A DNA stretch of 64,000 bases from Streptomyces massasporeus (GTDB taxonomy: Bacteria; Actinomycetota; Actinomycetes; Streptomycetales; Streptomycetaceae). Of this stretch, positions 1-8,366 are shown one piece after another; within the stretch, counting starts at the first letter, position 1; each line of letters starts with the position of its first letter. The notes beneath the pieces are model-generated. The model saw only the letters and a program-made list of their open reading frames with translations, did no database searches and was not told the origin of the DNA. The translations under genes were made by a program, and so were the position numbers. The stretch is from assembly GCF_014648995.1 (NCBI RefSeq), contig NZ_BMSE01000007.1:62001-126000 (forward strand). The letters are read 5' to 3'.

Positions 1-759
1 GAGGTCCTCGCCGAGGGCGCCGTCGCCGGTGAACGCCCAGTCGAGCAGGACGCCGTCGCCGGGACCGTCCGAGCGGAGGTTCGCCGGCCAGTGGTCGAGG
101 TGGCAGAGGGCGCGGGGCAGCGACTCCATGACCGTGAGGAACCACTCGCGGTCGAGGTGGAGGCGGACCATGTCCTCGCGCAGGCCGGGCGGGAAGTGCC
201 TTCGGATCAGGGGGTGTTGCCACGCCTCGTCGGTGTCGAGCAGGGCCTCGCCCGTCGTCTTCCCCGCTGTGTAGTCCCGCAGGAAGCGCCGCGAGAGCCA
301 CGGGGTGTCCTCCCCCGCGCCCACGGCGCCCTGTGCCATGCCCAAGCGGTGGGCGTGGTCGGCATGGCGGGCCAGGGACCAGGAGGTCGCCGGTTCGCCC
401 GGCACGTCCTCCAGCCACAACGCCACGTCCCCGTCGGGGCGTTCGGCGCACTCCAGCAGCCGGGGTGCGCGGATGCCGTGCCGCTGCCAGACCTGGGCGA
501 GGCCGGACCGGTAGACGTACGCCTCGCGGCGCCAGAAGTTCCAGTGGCGCGGATCGTTGGACGCCGACCAGCCGGCGGCGGTCTCCTTCGTCCGCGTCAG
601 GACCTTCAGGACGGCGGAGCGGTCGCCGCCGGTGACCCGCCACACCCCGGCCGTGACGCCGTTCCACGGGTTGTGGGTGAGCGGCTCGAACACCACCCGG
701 TCCGCAGGAACTCCCAGGACCTCACGTACTTCGGCATGCGCTGCAGCGACCTCGGGCAT
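1..759 (-). CDS. APH-like phosphotransferase family protein (3'-truncated by window edge)
   Basis: The frame opens at ATG 759 and runs without a stop off the left edge, giving 253 visible residues. Near the left edge it carries LCHLDHWPANLR followed about 14 residues later by LLDWAFTGDG. This matches the Brenner-type catalytic loop (HxDxxxxN) and downstream metal-binding Asp of aminoglycoside/choline-kinase-like phosphotransferases. The N-terminal part (VLKVLTR, WNFWRREAYVYR) fits the nucleotide-binding lobe. The family phosphorylates small alcohols such as aminoglycosides, homoserine or choline. The substrate here cannot be told from sequence, and antibiotic resistance should not be assumed. 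It ends beyond the window, and the APC permease gene lies only 9 bp upstream of its start on the same strand, so the two may be cotranscribed. Confidence 0.8.
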   Translation of the reverse strand, partial: MPEVAAAHAEVREVLGVPADRVVFEPLTHNPWNGVTAGVWRVTGGDRSAVLKVLTRTKETAAGWSASNDPRHWNFWRREAYVYRSGLAQVWQRHGIRAPRLLECAERPDGDVALWLEDVPGEPATSWSLARHADHAHRLGMAQGAVGAGEDTPWLSRRFLRDYTAGKTTGEALLDTDEAWQHPLIRRHFPPGLREDMVRLHLDREWFLTVMESLPRALCHLDHWPANLRSDGPGDGVLLDWAFTGDGALGEDL

Positions 760-768
760 CCCCCGATG

Positions 769-2304
769 CTATGCCGCCGCCTGAGCCGTGTCCTTGCGTC
801 CCCGCAGCCACACGTACACCGGGATTCCGGCGAACAGGAACAGCACGCCCTGGTACACGGCCGCGTACCCGGCACCGGCGATCAGCCAGAACGAGAAGCC
901 GAACGAGAGGACCGCGACCGTCAGGTCCCGGGCGAGGCCCGCGGGGCGGACGCCCTCGCGGGTGCCACGGGCCAGCCAGTACAGCTGGGCCGCCGCCGAC
1001 AGCAGGTACGGCACGCAGCCGGTGAACGTGGTGATCAGGACGAGGACGCGGAAGGTGGTGTCCGGGCCGGCCGTGTAGTTGAGGGCGATGAGGAGGCTGC
1101 CGAGGACCGCGCAGGCCCACACCCCGAAGCCGGGGACGCCGCCCTTGCCGAGGCGTGCGAAGGGCGCGGGGAAGAGGCCGTCGCGAGCGGCGGCGTACGG
1201 CATCTGCGCGGCCATGAGGATCCAGCCGTTGAGGCAGCCGGTGATCGAGGCGACCGCGACCAGGGCGATGGCGGTGCCGCCCCAGCCGCCGCCGGTGATC
1301 GCGTTCACGGCGTCGGCGAAGGGGGCGCCCGAGTCGACGAGCCGGTCGTGCGGGACCAGCCCGAAGACGGCGATGGTGCCGAGGACGTAGACGAGGGCGG
1401 AGGCCAGGGTACCGAGGACGCTCGCCCGGCCGACCGTGCGCTCGGGGTCGCGGACCTCGCCCGCGCTGACCGCGGCCGACTCGACGCCGAGGAAGCTGTA
1501 CAGCAGCAGCGCGGCGGAGGCGGCGAGCGCGCCGGAGACGCTCTGGCCGGAGGCGTTGAAGGGTCCGAAGTTGTCGGCGTCGACGAAGAACAGGCCGATC
1601 GTCGCGAGCAGGAGCAGCGGGACGAACTTCAGGATCGTGGAGACGACCTGCACCGCGCCGACCCAGCGCGTGCCCGCGAAGTTCGCCGCGGCGGGCAGCC
1701 AGAGGGCGGCCATCGCGACGAGGGCCTGGAGGACGTGGTTGCCGTGCAGGGGTATCAGGACGTCGACGTAGCCGACGACCGCGACGGCCAGGGCGGCGAT
1801 GCTGACCCAGCACATCGTCCAGTACGACCAGGCCGACAGGAACCCGGCGAACTCGCCGAAGGCGTCCCGCGGGTAGACGTACAGGCCACCGGTGACGGGG
1901 CTGCGCCGCGCGAGCTTGCCGAAGAGCAGCGCGAGCAGCACGGCGCCGACCGAGAGCACGAGGAAGGCGAGCAGGCTGATCGTGCCGTAGGGGGCGACGG
2001 TGGCGGGCAGGGCGAAGATGCCGCCGCCGATGATGTTGCCCATGACGAGGGCCGTGGCGGCGGCGAGACCGAAGGTGCGGCGGGGGGCCGGGGCTCCGGA
2101 GACGGCCGGGGCAGCGGCGACGGCCGGGGCCGGGACTGTGTCGGCGGCCGTGGCCGGGGCAGCGGCGACGGCCGGGGCCGGGACTGTGTCGGCGGCCGTG
2201 GCCCGCTCGGAGAGTTCGGGGCCGGTGGGTTCGGCGGCCGTGGCCGGCTCGGAGGACTCGGGGCCGGTGGGTTCGGCGGCTCCGGCGGGGCGGGGGACGG
2301 TCAT
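769..2304 (-). CDS. APC-superfamily amino acid permease with repetitive N-terminal extension
   Basis: This is a 511-residue integral membrane protein. After about 95 residues of Ala/Pro/Thr/Glu-rich sequence, the core begins with the APC signature (TALVMGNIIGGGIFALPATV) and continues with about 12 hydrophobic segments. A conserved family stretch (FLGVESAAVSAGEV) sits in the middle. APC permeases take up or exchange amino acids. I chose ATG 2304 because the frame upstream of it is antisense to the neighbouring methyltransferase gene. That gene, mmuM, is divergent 129 bp away and consumes S-methylmethionine, so an S-methylmethionine or methionine-type substrate is a reasonable inference but not proven. 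The N-terminal extension is built from short tandem repeats and is probably disordered and cytoplasmic. Confidence 0.85.
   Translation of the reverse strand: MTVPRPAGAAEPTGPESSEPATAAEPTGPELSERATAADTVPAPAVAAAPATAADTVPAPAVAAAPAVSGAPAPRRTFGLAAATALVMGNIIGGGIFALPATVAPYGTISLLAFLVLSVGAVLLALLFGKLARRSPVTGGLYVYPRDAFGEFAGFLSAWSYWTMCWVSIAALAVAVVGYVDVLIPLHGNHVLQALVAMAALWLPAAANFAGTRWVGAVQVVSTILKFVPLLLLATIGLFFVDADNFGPFNASGQSVSGALAASAALLLYSFLGVESAAVSAGEVRDPERTVGRASVLGTLASALVYVLGTIAVFGLVPHDRLVDSGAPFADAVNAITGGGWGGTAIALVAVASITGCLNGWILMAAQMPYAAARDGLFPAPFARLGKGGVPGFGVWACAVLGSLLIALNYTAGPDTTFRVLVLITTFTGCVPYLLSAAAQLYWLARGTREGVRPAGLARDLTVAVLSFGFSFWLIAGAGYAAVYQGVLFLFAGIPVYVWLRGRKDTAQAAA
2111..2203. repeat. 48-bp tandem duplication inside the permease gene
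   Basis: Two near-complete, essentially identical 48-bp copies start at 2111 and 2159. They encode a duplicated 16-residue Ala/Pro/Thr segment (core TAADTVPAPAVAAAPA) in the permease N-terminal extension. The period is a multiple of three, so the frame is kept. This looks like recent slippage or unequal exchange. Confidence 0.85.
2205..2280. repeat. 42-bp imperfect tandem duplication inside the permease gene
   Basis: Two copies begin at 2205 and 2247 and encode 14-residue units of the type PTGPESSEPATAAE and PTGPELSERATAAD. It lies next to the 48-bp repeat and also preserves frame. Together they account for most of the low-complexity N terminus. Confidence 0.75.
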
Positions 2305-2433
2305 GGGCGTTCCTGTACGAGCGGAGGGGAGGGCCGTGATCGTAACCCGCCGTCCCATATGTTGGTCGACCTGTTCATACACTGGACACACTCGGCTGGG
2401 GTCCGCCGCCGGTTCTCGACTACCGTCGTCGGC

Positions 2434-3345
2434 ATGACCAGCACCCTCACCCTCGCCGAAGCCCTCGCCGCCGGGACGGTCGTCCTCGACGGCGGCATGT
2501 CCAACCAGCTCGAGTCGGCCGGGCACGACCTGAGCGACGAGCTGTGGTCGGCGCGGTTGCTCGCCGAACAGCCGGAGGCGGTGACCGAGGCGCACCTCGC
2601 CTACTTCCGGGCGGGAGCGGACGTGGCGATCACCGCCAGTTACCAGGCCACGTTCGAGGGGTTCGCCAAGCGCGGGATCAGCCGCGACCGGGCGGCCGAA
2701 CTCATGGCGCTGAGCGTGGAGTCGGCCCGGGAGGCGGCCCGGCGGGCGGGCGTCTCGCGGCCCCTGTGGGTGGCGGCGTCGGCCGGTCCGTACGGGGCGA
2801 TGCTCGCGGACGGCTCGGAGTACCGGGGCCGCTACGGGCTGAGCGTGGACGAGCTGGAACGTTTCCACCGGCCGCGCCTGGAGGTGCTGGCCGCGGCCCG
2901 GCCCGACGTCCTGGCGCTGGAGACGGTCCCGGACGCCGACGAGGCCGCGGCCCTGCTGCGGGCGGTGCGCGGGCTCGGGGTGCCGGCCTGGCTGACGTAC
3001 TCCGTCGCCGGTGACCGCACCCGGGCCGGGCAGCCGCTGGAGGAGGCCTTCGCCCTGGCCGCGGAGGCGGACGAGGTGATCGCGGTCGGGGTGAACTGCT
3101 GTGCGCCGCAGGACGTGGAGGCCGCGGCGGCGACGGCTGCGCGCGTCACCGGCAAGCCGGTCGTCGTCTACCCCAACAGCGGCGAGACCTGGGACGCCGA
3201 GGCGCGCGCCTGGGCCGGCCGCTCCACCTTCACCACCGGCCAGGTGAAGGGCTGGCAGCAGGCGGGGGCCCGGCTGATCGGCGGTTGCTGCAGGGTGGGG
3301 CCGGACGGCATCGCGGGCATCGCGGGGGCCCTGGGAGCGGCGTAA
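2434..3345 (+). CDS. mmuM: Homocysteine S-methyltransferase
   Basis: This 303-residue protein has the single-domain S-methyltransferase barrel. It starts with the family N terminus (VLDGGMSNQLE) and has the zinc-ligand cysteines in VGVNCCAP (about residue 220) and IGGCCRV (near the C terminus). The family transfers a methyl group from S-methylmethionine, or S-adenosylmethionine, to homocysteine to give methionine in the cytoplasm. The length matches E. coli MmuM (about 310 residues). Start ATG 2434 is the first in-frame Met that gives the conserved N terminus. An amino acid permease is divergent immediately upstream, an arrangement like mmuP-mmuM. No riboswitch-like structure is obvious in the 129-bp promoter region. 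Confidence 0.92.
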   Translation: MTSTLTLAEALAAGTVVLDGGMSNQLESAGHDLSDELWSARLLAEQPEAVTEAHLAYFRAGADVAITASYQATFEGFAKRGISRDRAAELMALSVESAREAARRAGVSRPLWVAASAGPYGAMLADGSEYRGRYGLSVDELERFHRPRLEVLAAARPDVLALETVPDADEAAALLRAVRGLGVPAWLTYSVAGDRTRAGQPLEEAFALAAEADEVIAVGVNCCAPQDVEAAAATAARVTGKPVVVYPNSGETWDAEARAWAGRSTFTTGQVKGWQQAGARLIGGCCRVGPDGIAGIAGALGAA

Positions 3346-3424
3346 CCCCAGGACACCGCGAGCCTTCCCGGCAGTGCGCGCACACCCCTCCTGCGCTCCC
3401 CTCTCCACTGCTAGCCTCCGTCAT

Positions 3425-3438
3425 GGGAACCGGTTGCT
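3425..3438. promoter_or_regulatory. LacI-type operator candidate (AACCGGTT core)
   Basis: The 14-bp gggaaccggttgct contains the 8-bp palindrome aaccggtt, 64 bp before the LacI gene start. The same 14 bp occurs at 24430-24443, upstream of the polysaccharide ABC operon. It is probably an autoregulatory operator of the LacI protein encoded at 3502. Confidence 0.6.
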
Positions 3439-3501
3439 ACGGCGTTGCCGCAGTTCCCGAGGGGGTGGGCGCGGACCGGCGCCCGGAGAGACGAGGCAGG
3501 C

Positions 3502-4560
3502 ATGACGAGGAAGAGCGGGGACGCGAGCCGCAGCACCATCCGGGACGTGGCGGCGCGCGCGGGGGTCTCCGCGTCGACGGTGTCCCGGGTGCTGGGCGGG
3601 GTGTATCCGGTGAGCGCGGCGACCCGCGGGAGCGTGCTGCGGGCGGTCCGCGACCTGGACTACGTGGCCGATGCCCGGGCGAAGGCGATCGCCGGGGCCG
3701 GCACGCCCACCCTCGCGTTCGTCCTGGAGGACATCACCGGCCCGTCGTTCGCGCTCATGGCCCACGGCGTGGAGCGCGAGGCGACCCGGCTCGGCCATCT
3801 CTGCCTGGTGTGCAGCACGGAGGGCGACGTCCGCCACGAGCTGGAGTTCGTCGAGATGATGCGGGCGCAGCGGGCGGCCGCGGTGATCCTGGTCGGCGGC
3901 ACGGCCGACACCCCCGAGTACCGCGAACGCACCCACCGCATGGCCGACTCCCTGGCCTCGGCCGGCTCCCGCCTGGTCCTCTGCGGCCGGCCGCCGCTGG
4001 ACCCGGGCGCCCCGGTGACGGTCATCGAGTACGACAACGAGGGCGGCGCCCACACCCTGGTCGCGCATGTGCTCGCGCAGGGCCACCGGCGGGTGCTGTA
4101 CCTCGGCGGCCGGGCGGACCACACCACGGCCCTGGGCCGTGAACGCGGTTACCTCGCCGCACACCGGGCCCGTGGCCTCACCCCCGACCCGTCCCTCGTC
4201 CTGCACGGCGACTTCACCCGGGACGCCGGTCACCGGCTGATGCGGCAGGCGATCGAGGACGGTCTGGAGTTCAGCGCGGTGGTGGCGGCCACGGACATGG
4301 TCGCGGCGGGCGCCCTCACCGCGCTGCACGAGGCGGGCCTGACGGTGCCCGGCGACGTCTCCCTCGCCGGCTACGACGACATCCCGTTCGCCCGCGACCT
4401 GCACCCCGCCCTGACGACCGTCCACGTCCCCTACGAGGAACTCGGCCGTCTCGCCGTCCGCACGGCCCTGGAACGCACCCCGGGCGCCCCGGACGAACAC
4501 CTGCTGCTGGGCACGCATGTGGTGGTGAGGGACTCGGTGGGGCCGCCGGGGTCGCACTAG
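3502..4560 (+). CDS. LacI-family transcriptional regulator (LacI-1)
   Basis: This 352-residue regulator has an N-terminal helix-turn-helix (TIRDVAARAGVSASTVSRVL, about residues 12-31) with the LacI hinge after it, then a periplasmic-binding-protein-like sensor domain to the end. It is clearly paralogous to the regulator at 26123: both share DYDNEGGA- or EYDNEGGA-type, GYDDIP and HVPYEE blocks and nearly the same recognition helix (STVSRVL versus ASVSRVL). I used ATG 3502 because it follows a purine-rich stretch and starts just before the HTH. The stop codon lies at the exact edge of inserted IS DNA, and the last codons form one arm of a 22-bp inverted repeat whose partner is at 13028. Its target genes are probably the sugar operons 20 kb downstream, inferred from the shared operator. 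Confidence 0.93.
   Translation: MTRKSGDASRSTIRDVAARAGVSASTVSRVLGGVYPVSAATRGSVLRAVRDLDYVADARAKAIAGAGTPTLAFVLEDITGPSFALMAHGVEREATRLGHLCLVCSTEGDVRHELEFVEMMRAQRAAAVILVGGTADTPEYRERTHRMADSLASAGSRLVLCGRPPLDPGAPVTVIEYDNEGGAHTLVAHVLAQGHRRVLYLGGRADHTTALGRERGYLAAHRARGLTPDPSLVLHGDFTRDAGHRLMRQAIEDGLEFSAVVAATDMVAAGALTALHEAGLTVPGDVSLAGYDDIPFARDLHPALTTVHVPYEELGRLAVRTALERTPGAPDEHLLLGTHVVVRDSVGPPGSH
4536..4557 (+). terminator. Left arm of a split bidirectional terminator hairpin
   Basis: These 22 bp, which overlap the last LacI-1 codons, are the exact reverse complement of 13028-13049. In the uninterrupted chromosome the two arms would sit a few bases apart between the convergent LacI-1 and carboxylesterase genes, forming a 22-bp G+C-rich stem. 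The 8.47-kb insertion lies in what would be the loop. Confidence 0.7.
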
Positions 4561-4569
4561 GGTCCGTCT

Positions 4570-5447
4570 TCAAACAGATCTTGCCCAGAGCAGGAATGAC
4601 GCGAGTGTGACCGCCGCTTCGTATGAGGCGGCGGTTCGTATCGGGTGGCGATGCCTCGGAAGCTCTTGAGGCGGTTGAAGCAGCGTTCGATCACGTTGCG
4701 TCGGCGGTAGTTCTCCCGGTCGAATGCTGTTGGTCTGCCGCCGTTGCGGCCGCGGCTCAACCTGTGACGTTGCTGGTCGTTCTTCTCCGGGACGGTGCAT
4801 GCGATGCCGCGTTTACGCAGGTAGGAACGGAAGCCGCGGGAGCTGTAGGCCTTGTCGGCCACGACCTGGTCGGGACGGCAGCGTGGTCGGCCCGGTCCGG
4901 TCCGGGGAACTCGGATGCGTTCCAGGAGCGGACGTGCGCAGATGCCGTCGTGGCGTTGTCCTGGCGTCACCAGGATCGCGAGCGGTCGGCCTTTGCCGTC
5001 ACAGGCGAGGTGGACTTTGGTGGTCAGTCCTCCGCGGGATCGGCCGAGGGCGTGATCGTCCGGTTCGCCCTGATGGTGCAGCCCCCTTTTCCGCCCCGTG
5101 GCGGCGGCGTGCTGGTGAGCGCGGACGATGGTGGAGTCGATCTGGACTAGCCAGTCGATATCGCCGGCCTCGTCCGCCTCGGCCTGCATGTGCTGCAAGG
5201 CTCGGACGAACACGCCGTCCAAGGCGTAGCGGCGGAAGCGGGTGTACACCGTCTTCCACGGGCCGTAACACTCCGGCAGGTCACGCCAGGAGATCCCGGT
5301 CCGGATCTTGCAGACCATCCCGTTGATGACCTGCCGGTCCTCCACGCGCGGACGCCCCGTGGCAGCCCGTGGTATCAGCGGAATGAGTAACTCCCACTCC
5401 TGATCGGTGAGTTCATGACGGCGTATCACCTCATCATGATTCACCAT
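4570..5447 (-). pseudogene. IS5-family DDE transposase, frameshifted near the C terminus
   Basis: From ATG 5447 the frame encodes an IS5/IS427-type transposase. It has an N-terminal DUF4096-like region (LTDQEWELLIPLIP, WRDLPECYGPWKTVYTRFRRY), the catalytic segments WLVQIDSTIVRAH and VVADKAYSSRGFR, and the C-terminal NVIERCFNRLKSFRGIATRY. Right after RY the frame is lost. The expected ending (TAASYEAAVTLASFLLWARSV) continues in another frame to a stop at 4570, while the shifted frame runs to 4557. One indel near 4625 therefore changes the last 25 or so residues. The catalytic E region is intact, so some activity, or translational recoding, cannot be excluded. IS elements of this family transpose by cut-and-paste or copy-paste DDE chemistry. 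Confidence 0.8.
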
Positions 5448-5558
5448 CCGATGATCTTTGAGGTGGAGTGCTGCAAGGCGTCGGGGCGGGTGAGACGCCA
5501 GCGAGTGACGGCGCGGGCCGACCGTGGGGCCGTCCGGTGGCAAGGCGGGCGTTCATCT

Positions 5559-6521
5559 TCAAGGGCGGAGGATTAGCTTCCCCTTCGTACGGCGGCCAAG
5601 AAGGTCCTCGTGCGCGTCACGGGCCCGCGCCAGGTCGTACTCCGCACCGACCAGGGGGCGCAGGCGGTGCCGCGCCGTGAGGTCGAGCAGCTCCACCAGC
5701 TCCGCACCGCCGGCTCCGTTCCTGACGATGAGCGGGATGACCCAGAAGCCGGCGGCAGTGATGCTGTCCACCGCCAGTCGGCTCGGCGCAATCGCTGAGG
5801 CTGTCTGCCGGGACGAGACGCCGTAGGTCACCAGTCGGCCGAGGTATCCGAGTGTGTCCAGGGCGGCGTCGAGGACGGGGCCGCCGATGGCGTCCAGGAC
5901 GATGTCGACCGGATGCCCGTGGTTGGCGTCGAGGACCCTCTCTCGATAGCCAGCTGCGTCGCCGTCGATCGCCGCGTCCGCGCCGAGTTCGAGAGCAAAG
6001 GCCCGCTTCTCGTCGGACGACGCCGTGGCGATGATCCGTCCCGCCCCGAACTCCCGGGCCAGCTGGACCAGGAGACTGCCCGTCCCGCCCGCGGCGGCAT
6101 GGACCACCACGCTCTCACCGGGCCTGATACGCGCGACCGACCGCAGCAGATGCCACGCCGTCAGCCCCTGTACGAGAACTGCCAACGCCTCGCCCGCACC
6201 CACCCCCGGCGGCAACGCGACCAGGTGACGGTCGGCGACCACCGTCTTGGCGGCGTAACCGCCCTGCGGAACGTAGCCGAGGACTCGTTGGCCGGCTTCG
6301 GTCCTGCCGACAACCTCCATGCCGGGAATACGGGGCAGCGGACCTTGGGGGGCGTACGGACCGTCGGTGTGTTCGCCCGCGATCTGCTTGATGTCGCCGA
6401 AGTTGACACCTGCGGCCTCCACCTGGACCAGAGTCTGGCCCGGCCCCGCCGACGGATCGGGCACATCGGCCTCCTCCAGGACCTCCGGGCCACCGAACCT
6501 TCCGAACCGCATGGCACGCAT
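5559..6521 (-). CDS. Zinc-independent quinone oxidoreductase (medium-chain dehydrogenase/reductase)
   Basis: This 320-residue MDR-family protein has an N-terminal GroES-like domain (GVNFGDIKQ, PGMEVVGRTEAGQRV) and a Rossmann domain with the nucleotide loop VHAAAGGTGSLLVQLARE at about residues 140-157. It lacks the catalytic-zinc Cys/His set of alcohol dehydrogenases, as in NADPH:quinone reductases, which reduce quinones or activated alkenes with NADPH. Start ATG 6521 is preferred over the in-frame ATG at 6512 because an AGGAAGG ribosome-binding site lies 5 bases before it. It lies inside the island and shows no frame damage. Its substrate is unknown. Confidence 0.88.
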   Translation of the reverse strand: MRAMRFGRFGGPEVLEEADVPDPSAGPGQTLVQVEAAGVNFGDIKQIAGEHTDGPYAPQGPLPRIPGMEVVGRTEAGQRVLGYVPQGGYAAKTVVADRHLVALPPGVGAGEALAVLVQGLTAWHLLRSVARIRPGESVVVHAAAGGTGSLLVQLAREFGAGRIIATASSDEKRAFALELGADAAIDGDAAGYRERVLDANHGHPVDIVLDAIGGPVLDAALDTLGYLGRLVTYGVSSRQTASAIAPSRLAVDSITAAGFWVIPLIVRNGAGGAELVELLDLTARHRLRPLVGAEYDLARARDAHEDLLGRRTKGKLILRP

Positions 6522-6581
6522 GAATGCCTTCCTCGAGATCACTGTTTCCAGCCCGTCCGAAAAGCTGTCCCGGAACACTGG

Positions 6582-7212
6582 TCAACGGCCGAGCATGTGC
6601 GGAGTGCGGTCACCGGCCCGGGAAGCTGGCGCCCCAGAGTTCCTCTTCCAGGAGGAGTCCATTGGCCAGGTAGCTATTGGTGCGGTACCAGCCGGCCAGC
6701 ACGACGCGGCGCGCGTTCGGACTGGCAGGAGAAGCCTCGGCCGCCCATTCGAGGCCACGCAGGCGTTGCCGACGACTGCTTCGTCAGCCAGGACGAGGCC
6801 GGCTGTGACCGCCCCTAGCTCGGGTGCCTGGGCGACGTGCTGCTTCACAGGGCCCGGGTCGAACGACGCTGTCGCGGTTTCGGATCGCCCAGCCTTCGAA
6901 GCTGCGGCTCGTCGTACACAGCACGGCGTGGTGGTCGCTGCCGCCTTCGCGTATGGCGAGCAGCGCCAGGGCCGCGACGGTGCCGTGGCCGCAGGCAGGC
7001 AGTTCGCCTTCGGCGGTGAAGAACCGGAGCGAGTACGAGGGACGGCCGCGCTCAACTCCGGTGGCACGGATGAAGACGGCGTGCGAAGTGCCCAGTTCCC
7101 CGGGAATGCGGCATCGCTCCTCGTCGGTGAACGACGCTTCGTCGCGAACAGCGGTCGGGCTGCCGCCCCGGCCCTGCCGCTGACACGCGTCGATGACCAC
7201 TACCTCGGGCAT
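6582..7212 (-). pseudogene. PhzF-family isomerase, frameshifted
   Basis: The N-terminal part starts at ATG 7212 (MPEVVVIDACQRQGRGGSPT) and includes the PhzF-family CGHGTVAA motif (LPACGHGTVAALALL). After the block RSFEGWAIRNRDSV (near 6865) the frame changes. A plausible continuation (PELGAVTAGLVLADEAVVGNACVASNGRPRLLLPV) lies in another frame down to about 6700. The total recognisable length, about 160 residues, is well under the roughly 280 of intact PhzF-like epimerase/isomerases, so the gene is both shifted and short. Its start lies inside the last codons of nadC (13-bp overlap), which suggests it was once translationally coupled to NadC. Intact relatives isomerise small acids or amino acids, as PhzF does in phenazine biosynthesis. 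No phenazine genes are present here. Confidence 0.7.
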
Positions 7213-8087
7213 GGCACCGGGTCGGTCGTCAGCAGCATCGTCAGGTCCAGCGCGGGCGCGCTGTGCGTCAACGCGCCGACCGAGATGAGGTCGACTCCCG
7301 TCTCGGCGATGGCGCGGACGCTGTCCAGACGGACGGTGCCCGAGGCTTCCAGCAGGATCCGGGAGGCGTCGGCACGCTCGGCCCGGATTTTCACGACCAT
7401 TTCGATGTCGGCCACCGGCATGTTGTCGAGCATGATCCAGCGGGCCCCGGCATCGAGGGCCTCAACGGCCTGCGCCACGGTCTGCACCTCCACATCGGTC
7501 TCCACCTTCTGCCCGGTGCGCGCCATCCCGCGCCGGACCGCGTCGATCGCGGTGGGCACGCCGCCTGCCGCGGCGATGTGGTTCTCCTTGAGCAGCACCA
7601 ACGCCGCGAGGTTGAGCCGGTGGTTGCGGCCGCCGCCGACAGTCACCGCGTACTTGTCCAGGGCGCGCAGGCCCGGCGCCGTCTTGCGGGTGTCCAGGAT
7701 GCGCGCCTCGGTCCCGGCCACGGCCTGGACGTAGCGGTCGGTGAGCGTCGCGATGCCGCACATGCGCTGCAGGAAGTTCAGCGCCGTACGCTCCCCGGTA
7801 ATCAGGCTGCGCGCCGAGCCGGACAGGCGCACCAGGACATCGTCGCCGGTCAGCCGGGCGCCGTCGGGGACGAGCGCTTCCACTGTGACCTCGGGGTCGA
7901 CCTGGGCGAAGACCTCGGCGACCACGGGGAGACCGCCGGCGATGCCGCATTGCCGGGCGCGGATCTCGGCCACGGCCGCCATGCCTTCGGGAACGCTCCA
8001 CGCGGTGGTGATGTCCTGGCCCGACTCATCCTCGGCCAGGGCAGCGGCGACGGCGGTTCGCGCCGCCTGTGAGGGGAACTTTGTCAT
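7200..8087 (-). CDS. nadC: Nicotinate-nucleotide pyrophosphorylase (carboxylating)
   Basis: This 295-residue protein of the quinolinate phosphoribosyltransferase family converts quinolinate and PRPP to nicotinate mononucleotide, CO2 and pyrophosphate in de novo NAD synthesis. Family blocks are visible in order: DESGQDITTAW near the N terminus, GERTALNFLQRMCGIAT, the DTRKTAPGLRALDKYAV motif, GGGRNHRLNLAALVLLKENH, the ETDVEVQT segment and the C-terminal VDLISVGALTHSAPALD. Length is normal. No nadA or nadB is adjacent. It sits in an island next to a PhzF-like gene, so it may be a second, pathway-specific copy rather than the housekeeping nadC; that is inference. Its start overlaps the stop of the upstream regulator remnant as ATGA. 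Confidence 0.88.
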   Translation of the reverse strand: MTKFPSQAARTAVAAALAEDESGQDITTAWSVPEGMAAVAEIRARQCGIAGGLPVVAEVFAQVDPEVTVEALVPDGARLTGDDVLVRLSGSARSLITGERTALNFLQRMCGIATLTDRYVQAVAGTEARILDTRKTAPGLRALDKYAVTVGGGRNHRLNLAALVLLKENHIAAAGGVPTAIDAVRRGMARTGQKVETDVEVQTVAQAVEALDAGARWIMLDNMPVADIEMVVKIRAERADASRILLEASGTVRLDSVRAIAETGVDLISVGALTHSAPALDLTMLLTTDPVPCPR

Positions 8088-8350
8088 GGTCCGTGGTCTC
8101 CAGTCCTGTGGTTAAGGGCCGAAAATCTGAGGTGTCCCGCGCGCGGACCGCTGTCAGAACCGGTTGCGCTGGCACCCTCGGCGGCAGTGGGCGGGGCGTC
8201 GGCAAGCTCGGCAGCCCACCGCTGCGACCACTCGGTGACATAACGCCGGCCTCGCGGACGTCGTGGCCGAGCGGGGTGAGGGTGTAGCTGCCGTTGCACA
8301 GCACCTCGGCGAGTCGAACCTTATGGAGCTCTGTGAGCCTTCAGTGAAGA
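8084..8350 (-). pseudogene. C-terminal remnant of an HxlR-type regulator
   Basis: On the minus strand a short stretch reads HKVRLAEVLCNGSYTLTPLG, which matches the wing and LTPLG segment of HxlR winged-helix repressors. It then shifts frame and continues as VTEWSQRWAAELADAPP, the usual HxlR C-terminal helix. The N-terminal half, including the recognition helix, is missing, and a stop codon lies just upstream. The remnant's stop overlaps the nadC start (ATGA). The intact gene may once have headed a regulator-nadC-phzF operon. Confidence 0.5.
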
Positions 8351-8366
8351 TCCGACTGGACCTCGG

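Noticed and set aside
91..3345. A 1084-codon plus-strand open frame across the permease gene
   Set aside because: It is antisense to the APH-like and APC genes, with Arg/Gly/Asp-rich low-complexity translation. Only its 3' part from 2434 is a real gene (mmuM).
5448..5558. A matching 5' terminal inverted repeat for the left IS5 element
   Set aside because: I looked for gaagacggaccc-like sequence upstream of the transposase start and found only weak similarity (ttgaagatgaac), so the 5' end is left undefined.
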